Source of the DNA: Psococerastis gibbosa
Lineage: Eukaryota; Arthropoda; Insecta; Psocodea; Psocidae
Direction of reading: 5' to 3'
Length of the DNA stretch: 64,000 bases
NCBI GenBank assembly: GCA_963971405.1
Contig: OZ020492.1
Coordinates: 1,798,001-1,862,000, forward strand
Shown here: one piece after another, positions 10,994 through 25,900 of the stretch
Numbering within the stretch: position 1 is the first letter of the stretch
How the letters are laid out: the number at the start of each line of letters is the position of its first letter
The notes under the pieces: model-generated
What the model was told of the DNA's origin: nothing
Seen by the model: only the letters and a program-made list of their open reading frames with translations
Database searches by the model: none
Translations under genes and position numbers: made by a program

Positions 10994-13900
10994 CTAAAAT
11001 AAAATAATAACAGTTACAGTAGACTCGTAAAATTCCTAGATTAACTCAATTTCGCGGCTACTGTTACATTGTGTATATGGTAAGAATGTCTCAGCTTGTC
11101 CATTGTCGCTTGCAGCCGATTTAGGTTGACAAATACCTGCCACCTAAATTAATGCAAAAACAATACCAATAATTCCCGAAAAATCAATGAGGATGTTGTC
11201 AGGGTAAGGTCCAATGGGCCACAACAAGTAGGCTTACGTGTTTAAAATCACTTCAAAGTTTTTGGCTGTTAATCAACATTGGATGTTACGGAAGACTAGA
11301 GTACACGATGGTGGGTTATTTCAATACGGCTCATGGAACATCCGCGAATGGAAAAAAATAGTCCAGAAAAATATGGTTAATATATAGGAATAATAAAATA
11401 ATAATTTGTGAGTCAAGCATGTAACAGCAAAGGCGAATGAAGAACCAGTAGAATCCGGGCTGATGGGCCGTGGTCGATTGTATCTTAGAAGTCTACGCAG
11501 TTCCACTGAAGACGTTGACCGCAGATGTTGATGAAAAGTTTGGAAGTTCGCTTTCATTTCGACCACGGCCTATCAGCCCGGATTCTACTGGTTCTTTAGT
11601 CTAGCATGTCGTGGGCAAGTAATGCAACAAGGATGAACCAATGATCATAATTTTCGTAGCTGCTGCGGCCGAGCGATTTGAAAAGAATCCGGGTCAGTAT
11701 GATTTACTGTTTGCAAACTAAGAAAGGTAGCACATACGGTAGCACAAAATGTGGTCAATGAAATTGTACTAAAAATCTGAAATAAAAATCTAAAATCAAT
11801 TGCTCTCAATTGTTGATTATTTACCAGTCAACACTATAGTTCACAGATGCATACAATTTCATTTACGTTTCATTTAATTGTAATATAAATTTACATACCT
11901 CTCATTAAATTAATTAAATCAATTTTTATTCAACATTCACTTTTTAACTATTTCTCATTGTTATTGTGAAATATTACATGGGCTAACTCTGGGGGTGCGA
12001 TATTTTGTCGTCTACATGTCTGGAAATCTATTGGAATGGCTTTTTTGAAATTTGTTTTAATTTAAAATTATCTAAGATTATAAATCTCAATCTGAATTTA
12101 AGCATGACGAGGAGGACGGAGTACAGCATGAGGGGTTGCAATACACAGTATTAGGTCTAACGGGTTTGAATATCTCGGAACACTGATTTCATATATTATA
12201 ATTTAAATTTTTATTCCACAACAGCCGTCTCAATTCTTACTATAACCTACAATCTAGCGAGTTCAGATGGCAAAACCCACGTAACGACTGAGCTACATTG
12301 TGAATGAGACTGAACCCTTTGAATGATCTAGTAGAGACGTGTAACATTGCTGGGACATTCGAAGGGCAGCGTTTCTTTACTAGGCACCACCCCTATGTTC
12401 CAATACATTGCGATTCGCTGCTATTCCACACAAAGACATTGCTAAGCGTGGTGTGGGACGGGGGTTAAGAGGGGGAAGATATTCACTGAGCGCGCCAAGA
12501 ACTATTTTGTGGAGACAGCAATAGCGACCAAGGATGCCTCTAGAGCTAGAGCAAGACAATCACCTGTCACCAGAAGATACAGATAACCACACCATATGGA
12601 AAGTCGAGATCCTTGCACCAGATCGAGTAGGGAGACTCGAAAGTAAATATACTACTAACCTTTAGGTAAATAATAGCGTCAGTTCCATGTCCATCACACG
12701 ACAGGAGAGACAGGTTGCCATGAAAATAGCGTGCGTAGAGGCGGGAGATGGGTAGTCCGTAACCGTAGCCTGCAAGAGGCGTCGTATTCAGATCCGAAGG
12801 ACTCGGTTGGGGGGCCGTAGAATACATGTATTTAAACAAATCTTCAGTCTCTGAACGTGGAATACCACCACCTCTGTCTGACACCTAGAAATGATAAAGA
12901 GTTGTACCACTTGACCCCAATTATTTAAAGGAATCTGAAACTGTTCTATGTAAAGGCCCGCACAGACGATAGCTCAGGTCCACGCTCCCGGGGAGATGCC
13001 GTTCCAACATAATTTTTTGGATCATCAAGGTACTTCACATGACTTTTTCCAATTATATTACTATTTTGGAAATATATCAGCGCCAATTTGAATTAAAACT
13101 ACATTTTAATTTCCTTGGCGTTTCTACTACACCGGCGGGGGATTGATCTAGACAGGCAACGAGTAAAGGTTCTCTGCCTGAATTGAAGCAAATAATGAAC
13201 AGCAAAAATAATGAAAAGAAATGCACTACACTCAGAATTACAAGTTTCCAACAACCAGGGTATTAACACTCTTTCAGATCTCTTCTCATACCAGCATTGG
13301 AGCCAACATTCTAAAAATAAAGTTTTGAACGCACCTTGACACAAACATCTTCCTTCCCCTTGACAATGACCACACGAATCGGTGGCAAAACCTCAGCCGA
13401 GTGACCATGGTGCTCCATCACAGCTCTCATTGAGTTCTTGAACAACTCGAATAACATGTGATACAGGTGGCTGGGCACATACACTATTTTCACACCTCCT
13501 TCAGGCGCTAAAACAAGCAAAATATAAATGAATAATTAACCGCAGTAGCGCGGCCACGTTATGCAGATTGGCAATGCCCGTGTCACCCGCTCTATTTGAG
13601 CCACTCCTTCATGGCCAAGGGCAATGAGACCACCAGGCCGCCATAGAATAAGGAGGACAAACAGCTGCGAGAGTATCGCTAGGCAGTTGAACTCAACGAA
13701 CAACGGGAGGGACGTTTCATCTTAGGTATGTGACCTCACTGATAGCTCCGGCATATTTTCTGTGAAATTTGATACAAAACACAGAAAGGTGAGGTGCATG
13801 GTCGACTCTAAAATTAAAGGACACTGAAATTGGACAATAACAACTTATTCTCAACATTGCTATTAGTCAAGATAATTCGCCAGATACTGTAAAGCTAGTT

Positions 13901-16900
13901 TACAGTGTCAAAATTAATTTTGAATTGCCAACCCTTAAATAGACGCTTAACTGATAGCTGATAAGAGCCTTCGTGATTGACATTTTATCATTATTAATTT
14001 GAAGGGCACGTTGTATACTCTGTTAAATTTTTTTGATTTAGCATAACAACCCCAAAGTCCACTCACGATTGTGTGTTAGCTTGAATAACACTTCTAACTA
14101 GGTAACACCTACATTGTGAAGACCCTTACTGTACAATCGAATACAATAGAAAGATTCTAAAATTATAATCTCATGCTTAACTACAAATCTCGAGTTTCAC
14201 TTACAGTTAGGCTCATCAATGACCAAATCAGGGCTCGCTAAATAGTATTGATCACAAAGAAATCTAGAGTTCTCGTACGCATCTTGAACAACGTGCTTCA
14301 GGTCGCAATATGGGTCAATGCAGCCAACATGCCTCGAGTTGATTGGAGTTTCTACACCCTGTCCAAAGAGAAGAGCTGGAAAGAATATAATCATTTTAAT
14401 CTGATGTTATAAATAATCCATCTTAGGTTAGAGCAACAACACAAACTACAATGTCAACAAAATGCATGCTGTGTCAATAACATCTACCACTTCAAAGATG
14501 ACTAAAAGTAAAGTAATTAATCATAAGTTAAATAAATCAGATTTTCAGACAATGTGGCCGCTTCTTGTCACAACTCCATGGGGTGCTAATGGTATTAACA
14601 CAGTAGCATCCCCCGCAATGTTAGAAGGCTGAACTCCCACCAGACTGCCAAATTCATCAGCACTATAATTTCCATGGAATGCACCAGCTGACTCAAACTC
14701 TTTGCCATCTAACAGCCATCTAAAGCACACTGGAAAAATTTGCCCATCATATAAAAAACCGAATTGAACAAATAACGGAACTTTTGGCACCATAGTAGGA
14801 ATACCAAAACAATGCCTTACAAGTTGACTGTTGAGTTGCTCAGGGTCAATGCATAAGCGTCTGTCTGCTTTTTCTACGACCACTGACTTGCTTACCCGCT
14901 TCATGGGAGTTTCACAATTTTCAATGATGCCTGAGCGCTTATACAGTTCCAGCGCTTTTTGCTTTATAAGCAAATGACACACGTGTAGGAGTTTTGCACG
15001 CGGTTCAGCATCAGAATGCAATTTTAAGGAAATTTCTTCGGGTAATTGTCCGAGACCTCAAAAACATCTTCATTATTTTCAATTGTTGGGTGCTATCTTT
15101 AGCGATGCCGGATGCTACAGACCCCCAAAGGCCGTGTGGGAAGCAATCCCCCTCGGAAGTTCCAGGAGGATCTCCTTCGAGTTGGCGTCGAGGCAGCAGA
15201 GTGGACAGCGGCTGCTGAGGATCGAAAAAGATGGAGGAAAGTTGTCAGAGCGGCCAACAGTCCGCCTGGGCTGATCGCGCTTAGTTAAGTCTTACTTGAC
15301 TTACTTGACAAGTATCTTTAGCGAGTTCATGCAACATCGAAATGAGACGTAATTGCTGGCTATCTCGAGTCGACTAGGATGCATTTCGAACTGTGGTAAA
15401 TTTAACAACATTTAAAATTTAAGTGTATACTTACTATGCTGATTGATAAGCATACGGATGCTAATACGAGACATGTAGAACCGGTCCAGAAAATATTGGA
15501 TGGAATTCTCCGTCATCTGGTCGACTTTGTGGGATTCCTTGAGTTCGAGCACTCCTTGGGCCATTGTCTGGACTACGTCAGTGTGGCGGTTTCTGATCTT
15601 CACCAAAGTTTCGCAGAATCTAAAATAACAATATAAATTACACAATAACAATATATAGAGAGAGCTAACTCTCATTATAATGATATACTAAATATTACAA
15701 ATTTACAAAGGAGACGATTTTATCTATAGTACCTAGGTGTATCGAGTCATCGACTCGTTCACGGGTGACTTGACACTAACTAGTTTAGATTAAATAGAGC
15801 GACTTCGGTGGCAAGGTGGTAGCGTGCTTGTACTTGTGCGAGTCTTTACATACCTTGCGATCGGAGACGTGTCGTAACTCGACACAAGTGCCTATTAGGT
15901 TACTTAGTGAGGCGTTGGAAGAGGTTAATCGGATACATTCATTAAATAGTTTGTATGCGATTAACCTTAAAAAAAAAAAAAAAAAAAAATGATCTAACGC
16001 CTGTTACAATGTAAGTGGTAAGCGCATGCTCAGCTTGTCCATTCTCGCTTGTAGTTGGTGTAGGTTGACATCGAGGACGTGTGCCAGTTTGCTAATTGCC
16101 CAAAATTCATACGGAAACAGTACCAATAATGTCCGAAAAAATTATAGGGTCGGGGGTATTCTTTTTCTTCTGACTTTATAGCCCTTGATGAGCTTTAGCC
16201 TGCTCGACAACACTCCTCCAGTCGTCTCGGTTTTGTACGACGTTCCACCATCTACGGGTTCCCAACTTTCTATCTCATGGACGTCCCGCCAGTCGTCTTC
16301 CTGTCATGCTTGCTTTGTACATCATGTTCGGGGTCGGCATTGCGCATGGTAAAGGTTTCTCATATTATAAATAAAGTGGCAGTTTTACTAATCAAAATTA
16401 ATCTCTACAAGGCGTTGTCCAGTTGATAGAGAGCTAGATTATTAACCGGAAGATCGAGGTTCGAGGCTTGAAGTCTGCATGACTACATAGGAGAGATGGG
16501 ACATTTCCTCCCACCAAGGATATTTTTTTTAATTTCTGGTGACAACTGCCACGTCTTCTTCGGCCAAGCAGAAACACATTCAAACAACAAACCTGTCGTA
16601 GCTGCAAGGCGTGCTCTGATTGACCAAAGGAAGATGTGGCAATTGGCCAAAACTCTGATTGGTCGAAGAAGACCATTAACTAAAATAATGACCCATCCTC
16701 TTTATGACTCTGTTTGACTGACCAGTGAACTTCTCGACAGCTAGTGACAGGTAGACGTGATAGGGACCTGAACGGGATTTGCAAGTAATCTACTCGTATA
16801 TGAATTGTTGTAATGAGAAGAAAGAAAGAAGAAAGAAAATTGTCTTTATTTTCCATATGGGCGATTTTTGGACCTTTCGGCTCACTTTTACATTCGGAGC

Positions 16901-19900
16901 AAAGAAATCGAGCGTTTGGTTTTACAGAGATACCTAGACCTGGCTTTTTGCTACTTGTACCCAATGACAGTACTGTCATCAGAATAAATAATACATAACA
17001 TTGCTCAGCAGACGTCTTTACCGTCGCAACCATTCACCTCCATTCGTCTCTGATAAATAAATAAATAAATAAATAATGACTTTATTTTTTATAGCTGAGA
17101 CCACCCTAGCAGAGTAGTGATTGTGGGCTTCCTCCACCAACCTTACAGCATGAAACATACATGGACTAACCTGAACATTATGCTGTCAAGGGACTAAAAA
17201 AGAAAATTTGCAAACTGCAATGTGAGTAAATGTAATAATATAATATTTAGTTACTGATCAACACTATGACAGAAAGGGCCCACGATACAAGTCCTACAAG
17301 GTACTTAGTGTGAGCCACATCTAAAACGGTAATGCTGGATATATAGTAAAATTGTAACTCACTGTTAAAATTAAAAAAAAAAAATGGCTGAAATTGTATT
17401 CTAGGCAGAATGATGTTCTTCATAAATTGAACTAAAAATCATGCACTGCCGCAGTGACGTACTCATGAACGTACGCAAAATAAGGGCATGACCTTAATGT
17501 CCCATGTTCGGGGGTCTCCCCCGGCGGAATTTTTGTTGATAAAACAGGCCTGAAATAGTGGGGTTTCAGAAAAAAAATTATATTTCGTAAACGAAAACTT
17601 TATTAACAAAACTGAAAACAGGGAGGCCCCCCCGGCCTCACCCGGGGGAATTTTTTTGAATAAACAGTGAGTTTCCACAGAAGCGCGGGGCTTTAAGTGG
17701 TTGCCTTATCCACTTAATGGATGGCGCGCCCCTGGACAAACGGGAGCTTAGCCTCTTGAGACATTGTCGATCGTAAATAATTTCTTTTAATTACTTTTCA
17801 TTCAGAGAAAGACTTCTCACAAGTGGGAACTATAGAGAAATTGCCAAACAGTTTTTTAGCCAGCTTTATTGCAGGTTGGCTACTGCCTAATTAACCCCAA
17901 TTCCCCAATGAAGTCCGAATCATTAACAGTATATTATTTTGGTATTTTTAATTTTAAATGTATAATTTGCTTTATGTTATAACTTTATTGTTATATAATA
18001 TGCATGCTGACTATTTTAAGTCCAATTTGGCACCCCTAGGCGATGTGCCCCCTTCCCCTCCCCCACTCGTTACTGTGCTACTGAACCATCCTCTTCCTGG
18101 CCCCATTCCATGACTATTTATGTGATAAAATGTTGCTTAATTGAAGACTGAATGAAGAATAAAAATTGATGGTTTGTTTATATATTATATATATTATATA
18201 TATTATTATATTATATATTTTTTTCGAAATACGATTTTAGAACGAAAGATATGTGACAGTACTTATTAACCAACTAGGTATATGTACTTAATAATACCAT
18301 TGCTATGGCAAAAAAATTTCTCAAACTGCCAGTGCTCACCTGTGCAAAGTCGACTCACTGATTTCTGCCTTCTCAAATTCAATTATTTCATCGAAGGACT
18401 GAATGTACCAATTATCCACGCAGATGACTGACGGCATGCGTAGCAAGTTTTCTGGGAGCAGATGAATCTCCTTCATGATGTTGGAGAGGCGGACTGGCAA
18501 CTCTTTGCGAAGAAATAAAAATGATTTGTGCTCGCACGCGGAGAGACCTGCAAGCAATGGGAAAACGTTTAGTCAGAGTAAAAGTGAACTTCATATCGAG
18601 AAATTAGCCAACGGCATGTTGATTCCATGACAGCAGAGCATGTTTCGAACTGCGACTAACTTGGTAGTGTGCACAGCGTTGGCAGGGGAACATGATAACG
18701 CTCTGAGACTACACCAGTCAGTCTGAGTGCGTGTCGAGTCATGGTCACCTCCGATTTAATTGTGTGACATTACCACGTTCGCCACGTGGTTCGGAATCCA
18801 CTATTATCAGGAGATCCACCCTGTCAGTCAATTCCCCTTTAGCCCCGAGGTGAAAGAGTCTACCATTAGGGTGCCTTAAGTTAACAAACAGCCCCGCCAG
18901 GCTGCCAGGGTAGCTTAAAGCAGAAATGCTGAAAGCAGGCGTTGGCAACAACAACAACAACAACATATCGAGAAATTCGTCGTAGTCCACATGATGCGCA
19001 GCAAGCATGAGAAGAGAAAGAACGGTGTGAAAATACGGAACAGAAGAATCAGCGCTTATGACCTGAAAGTGTACTTCCAACGGTTTGCTTAGGAGCTAAA
19101 CACAGCAGGGGTGGCTCGTGAATAGAGTTGCAGTTTTGTACAACACCTAAAAAATTCACTGCGAAATAATAAATAATAAATCAAATATGCCTAGTGCTTA
19201 CACAAAACTATTAAAAAAAGCTCGTTTGAAATCTGAAATAGAAAACAAGATCTTATGGCGCGCTATGCGTGATGATTTTAATGAAAAATTATGAAAATTA
19301 GATAGTACCATTTATAAGTGTTGGAAGTTGCCGCAGAGAGGCAACAGTCACAGTGTATAAATGCCATAAGACGGGTCAATTTATGCGGAGACAACGCAGC
19401 CGACAAATAGCTCCGTTTTCGCCTAGCTCGGATTACTCAGTCCTCACAACAATGCACAAGGGACTAGTTCACCCAATTTCGTTGTTACAGCATTGTGAAA
19501 TAGATGAGTCAATTTAGTGACTTAGTGTTCGCGTGGGTCACGGTGTCTGAGTGGTTTGTTTATTCTACTGTATTTTGGAAAAAGAAATAAACACTATTAA
19601 CTCTTTGTTAGAGAACCCTTTTCTACCCTGCCCTTTGAACGTATGCTAGAAGTTAAGAAATTAGGATGGTCTTTGTTTCAGTAAAAATAGCAGTAATAAC
19701 TTGCATGATGTATTTTTTTAGAGGACCTTCGCCTACAGAATCATTACTACCCCGATGTAACACTCATTGAGAAAAACCACGAGCCGCCACTGGTGTGTAG
19801 TAAAGAAGTGAAACTGTATTTTACAGAGGAACATTTTAATATTTCCTCAGTCACTTTTGAACAGCAACCACGGACAATGAGTAAGAAAGGAAGCCAGAAG

Positions 19901-22900
19901 AGCGTATGTAACACTCTTCTCCTATACCTGAACGCAAGCGGAAAACCGCAACACGAAGCCATATCCTCTAGCACTTAGTTGTCTCCCGATAACTAGAGGC
20001 TTCGTTTCTGCTTTGACCCGAATCTATAATCGGACCGAAGAGATATGGACCACAACGTAGAAAATACGAAAATATATTGATAATACTAACAATCGGTGGA
20101 ACCGAACAGAACCGGATCGAAAAAATCAGCGCACTATCTCTACACAGGACTGTACACTGTATTTAGTTACACGTATCACTATTTCAAAGCTCGACCATAA
20201 ATTTTTCTTGATTGTCCAATTTTGATCCCTCTATAACGTTTCACTTCAAGAATTATATGAAGAATTGGGAACGGGATTTAAACCCGAATTCTCATTCCCC
20301 AACTTGTTGGGGTGGTATGCTGCCTTAGCTTTCCTATTCCTAAGTACAGTAATATTATGCATTACAATATCTATAACTGGAGAGCCGTCCAACAGCAACC
20401 TTCACTGCGTGAGCTGCGTGACTACTAAAGGGTGTTAAAAACATGCATTATCCAAATTAAGCACTTCAAAATACCTTCCAATTTTAGGTACATATATACA
20501 TAGTTTATATAGTATAAATCTCGTAGGTAGGGGGACATTTCGTCAGGGACACAGTGAATGAACGAACCGAATGGAGCAGGAACTACTCAAGCTTTGTTCA
20601 AATTAATAGAAACAGGTAAATTAAGTTTACACCCGTTTCATAAAACTGCAAAGTTCGGTGCAAACGTATTACAAATTGGTAATAAACAACAAATAAGACT
20701 CGAAAGAGACTAGATATGGTAATGAATAACAAGACGAGTCTTTCTGCTTTCGAATAGGGCATGTAAAGATGACGTTAATTAAATGCATTGGGGTCCTGCC
20801 ACGGCTGGCAGGAGCCCAAAACCCATGTTTCCGCTGCTTGATTCGTTATAACCCAACTAACTTTCTCTGTATGAGGCTGGAGCTGGAACCAGCTGGAACA
20901 TTTCATATTATGCACTTGACAAGGGGTTAAGGAGTTGCAGAGACCCAGAGACCTCCAATGGCATGTGCACTTATCTTTTTCATGTAAATGCTATCCTATA
21001 ACTCAAAGTCAAGCACGGTCCACTAAGAACATTAGATTAGATACGCAAAACATTTTACCTATAGAGATATCAGATGTTGACAAACACCTTGGCACTCAAG
21101 GTTTGTGCGGAAAATATTGTAAATACGGCCCGTTTTTACACACGCATATATGCTTTCCAAGTTGTATAAGTAAAGCTTTGTTATGGTCAAATTTTTGATT
21201 TCAAGATTTTGGTGGTTTTACACATATTGAGGTCAAAGGAAACCCAAAAAGTGGTTTTTACGAAATGTCTGGCTGTCTGTCTATCGATTGGCAAACTGCT
21301 CAGTTTATTTGGATGAAATTTGCCATTAGGTTCACAAAACTAATACTTCGGGACAATTTTTTTATTTTATGCTATCTCAATCAAAAAAAAAAAAAAAATA
21401 TGGCGTCTGTTATGATAACACGTACTAGTCAGCTCTGCCTTATTTTATGAGTTTTTTCATCGGTAGCGAAGTGGTTGTGCCGTTAAAACGCGTGCATTAG
21501 TGCAGTGGACACCCCCCTCCCCATATAATAATATAAATTGAGATTTGGATGTCAATTTGTCAACTGACAATAATATAGCCTACAGTATAACCAGTGTATC
21601 CTGCATCGTAAGTACCTACATTGTATATCAGTATATCGGGCAGTATAAGCTGTAAGTACCTACATTCGAGATAGACTTAACTTAACTTTTAAGTACTAAG
21701 CAATCAAGAAAGTGTAATTTAGTGTCAATGTGTTTTATGTGTACGGTACTTCAAAAGGAGGAAATTTCGTATTTCGTCAATTGAGCCTTAGTATATTCAA
21801 CATCAAGCGAAAGCGACGTCCGGTGTCAACCTTGTACGGCAAGCTGAAACCATTCTCACGGTCTATGCTGGCTACGGACTTTCAAGTATTTTACTAGGCA
21901 CTTTCATTTATTTGAATGTTACAGGATTTTTACACTGTTTTACAACATATAGTATATATTTTTTATGACACCTACAGTACCTATTATAATATTGTTTTTG
22001 TTGCGTTTACCGTACGCCTAACACAGTTGGTACTGGACTTTATTCAAACGTTTACCAGGCGTTTCGCACCGCTTTATAACATACAGTATAGACTAGCCCA
22101 TGTGACACGTTCCTATTACTAGTATTTGCTCTGTGTTCGTTTCTATCTTATACCCAACATGGCTTTACTTGACATATACGTCAACTCTTTGAGTCTGACG
22201 TTGTCTCACGACCCAGCTGTAGAAATTAAAGCCCGGGAGGTGTATAGGTATCTTGAAGAGAACTGTGATAGGATCGACCCAGACGTGTAGGGAAAGGTCA
22301 TTGGATATTTTTCTGATATTTTTGAACTTGCGGAGAAACTTGCCCATGACAAAGAGGAAATTTTACACAAACTCTCAGACAAAACAGAATTGTACAATGA
22401 GTTAGATAAGGCGCATGTATTATCCATCAAGAACTTGCATGCACTTAGATCTGACTTAGAGCAATTAGAATCAGATTTATGCACCATGCGTAATAAGCCG
22501 AAGGTGCTGACTAGCACCGCTACTATTGTAGCCAATATACCTCCTGTAACCTAAGTGATGGGATTCTGACTGCTGAACCAGAAAACCAAGGTAACTGCGA
22601 ACAGTCTGCAGATGGCACCCTTGATAGTCACCCTCATCCTATCCCATCCCAGCAAGCGACCCACCACATTTTGTTAACAACTACAATATATGTGAATTTA
22701 AAAGAAATCGTTGGAGCCGTTTTTGAGAAATAATTTTCTTAGGCGAGTTTTTGAAACCCTCTAAAATTGAGTTAGCCAAAAAAAAAATAGTTGCGAGGTA
22801 TGATTTTTTCTAAACTACGTGCCAAATTTAAACAAAATCAACCGAGTACCTTGCCCGGAGATCGATGAACAGACCGAGCGACAGACGGAGTGACAGACAT

Positions 22901-25900
22901 TTCGGAAAAACCACTTTTTTTGGTTCCTGGGACCTCAAAACGTGTAAATCCGTTGAAAATGTTTACCATCAGAAAGCTTTCCTTATACTAATTATAAATA
23001 GGAAAGCAATAATGTCCGAAATCCATGGGGTCGTTGGCATAATTAGGCCTAGGCTCATAAAAATGTCATTCAGAACATTATTATTACTATGAATTCACTG
23101 AGTAAATCAACATCATTAGGAGAGTTCCCGACTGAGAGAGTGCTGTAGTCCATAACTACTAGTCATAACACTGGGAGTATGGTGTCAAGGACTAGACGCG
23201 ACTAGGCGTGGTAGGGTGGTAGAGTGTACTTACCTTGTTCGGTGGCGGCGAAGAAGTTAGAATGAAGATCCGGGCCCGGAGACGCTGTATTTGTAGCACA
23301 CCGAACAAGACGTGAGAAGTTAGGACATTTAAGTTAGGATATAGGATTTAGGATATGTAAGTATTAAATTAACTAATTATTGAGAACTTGATAATAAGCA
23401 TCCGAACCGTATGATTATGAGTGCAGAACTGAGTGCCGGTACTGGCAGAATGTTCGCTTGTTGAAACATGTGAAGTTTTAACTATCCTCCCCCGGCGATG
23501 GGGATGAGGGGCAGGTGACCTGTCGGAAAAGAACAGGAAGGAAAGCAGGTTGGGGCGACGATTCGCAGGGGCGATTGCGAGAGAAGATTGGGAGGCCCCA
23601 AAGGTAAACATACAAAGGAGAGAGAGTTAGTAGATTGCAGGCCTAGAAGAACGGGGTTGAAGAGTAGAGATGAGTAAAGTATATATAGTTGAGATTATTG
23701 AGACGTGGGAACCAGAATGAGATTCCTTACGGCGCGGCGAAGGGTAGTATTGTTGGAATAGACGTCTACTACACGGGTTATACTGTCGGTGCCAGGGTAG
23801 GTTTTAACAATTTTTCCTAATGGCCAGGTACCTGGGTGGGTGTTCATGTCTTTTATCCATACAAGGTCGCCGTTATTGACGGTGTCAGTGGAGCGGGGCC
23901 ACTTTTGCTTCTGTTGCAGGGTGTGAAGCATGTCCATGCTCCATTTTTTCCAAAATATTTGGAGGATAGACCGGATGCGGTTCCAGCGCTGACCAACTGA
24001 TAGGGTAGTTTCCGGGTTGTTCGCAATAGGTTCTGGGGGTAGTACAAGAGGTCCCCCTACGAGGAAGCTGCCAGGGCATAAGATTGCGCCGAGTTCAGTT
24101 AGCTGGGCTGGTAGGTAGGGACGCGAGTTTACTAGCGCTTCCACTCGCGCAAATAATGTGACATATTCTTCGAAGTACATTGGCTGATTTTGAGCGACCA
24201 ATGGTGTCAAAAAGAATTTTATCTGTTTGATAAGAGGTTCCCAACTTCCCATCCATGGGCTATAAGCAGGGATAAATGAGAATTTTAACTGCCGTGTTAA
24301 AGCAGACGATAAGATTGTGTCTTTTTCAGCTTCCAGGAATTTTGCGAATTCGGATATAGTTTTACTTCCGGCGCGGAAGTTTCCGCCATTGTCAGCGCGA
24401 ATTTCTAGTGGGACTGACCGTCTGCTGCAGAAACGATCCAGGGCTGCTAGAAAATCCGTGGCAGATAGAGACGATACTGGTTCAATGTGGATGGCCCGGG
24501 TCGATTCGCACAGAAATGTGACACCCCATATTTTCTGAGTGCCTGAATTTCTTCTTGCTGAGAGTTTAACATGGTAGGGTCCGAATGCGTCGACTCCTAC
24601 GATGTTGCGGAATGGGAAGCAGGCCTGAGTACGGAAGCTTGGCAAGTTTCCCTGTTGTGGAGCTAGAGGTTTTGAGTGCCATTTGGCGCAGGTTACACAT
24701 TTGTGTATAATTGATCTCATTAAGGATCTGCCAGAAGTTATCCAGTAGGTTTGGCGAGCTAGTTATAAACTGAGTGATAGTCCGCCATGTCCAGATAGCA
24801 GGTGGTAATGTCGGCATATTAAGGTTGCAAGGTTACATTTTGAGTTGATTAATATTGGGTGTTTTGTAGAATACGGTAGGTCGGAGTTATGAAGACGCCC
24901 CCCCCCCCCACACGTAGTACGCCATTGCCGTCTAAGAATGGTGATAAATGCAGCGGAGGTTTGGTTATAGATAACTGCGAATATTTGCAAAGCAGAATGG
25001 ATGACTGATTTACTTCGTCGTGGCTGAGAATGAGCGATGACGGACGCGGCAATTTTGGTTTGCGCAAATGATCGACGAAACGTAGAAAATATGCAGTGGT
25101 TCGTATTAGGCGATTAAAGTTCGAACTTTTATTCAGAAGTTCCAGAATCACACATTCCGTATCGAGTTTTTTAGATGTGATAAATACATTCTGTTTGACC
25201 TCCCTAGTATTTGTTAGTGTTACGAATTCGGGTTTGACATCGGGTAGCAGGGAATCGCACACACTGATCATAGGCGGTTGATCAGGGGGGAAATTGGTAG
25301 CGAGGAACGCAGGTCCACGAAACCAAAGGCGGCTATTGACGAGTTGCGAGGGTGTCAGACCACGACTGGCGGGGTCGGCCGCATTGTCTTCTGACTTGCA
25401 GTATAGGAATGTTACATTGTAATCTTTCGTAAAGCTGATTATGTTAGATACCCGATTACCTGCATACACCTTTAACTTATATGTAGGCTTGTTAAGGTAT
25501 GCTAGGGCTATTGTCGAATCTGAGTATAAGTAGGTACCATCAATCTTGTAGGGTAGATTTCCTGTGAATAACCACTTGATTAGCTTAGCCGCTAGTTGGA
25601 TTGCTGCTAGTTCCAGCTGGGGAGTGGTTCGCTTTGTATGAATTGGAGCAAGTTTACTTTTGGCTATTAGTAAATGGCTAGTATTGGTACCTTGTTCAAA
25701 AGTTGAAATAAGGTATGCGGCACAAGCGTACCCTTTATCACTTGCATCGGAAAACAGAGCTAAGTAGTTTTTTCCGGTGGGGTTGGCTATAAAGCGGGGT
25801 ATTGCAATGGTGCAAATAGCAGGCATTTCATTGATGAAGTTCATCCATTCGGCAGATAGGGATGTAGGTACAGGAGTATCCCAATCCTTCTGGCTGAAAT

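Noticed and set aside
12567..12660. Extension of the Pdk exon 6 frame into the following intron ([14 protein letters not shown])
   Set aside because: Family alignment and the AAAG|GTTAGT donor end the exon at 12660; exon 7 at 10993 restores the conserved C-terminus.
19747..19978. Overlapping frames on both strands (75 and 61 codons)
   Set aside because: No family motif, no splice signals linked to them; chance frames in intron 1.
20262..20345. tRNA-like sequence on the minus strand with a good T-arm (CGGGTTTAAATCCCG)
   Set aside because: The anticodon region forms a 6-bp stem with a 4-nt loop instead of a 7-nt loop, and acceptor ends do not pair; at most a pseudo-tRNA or SINE head.
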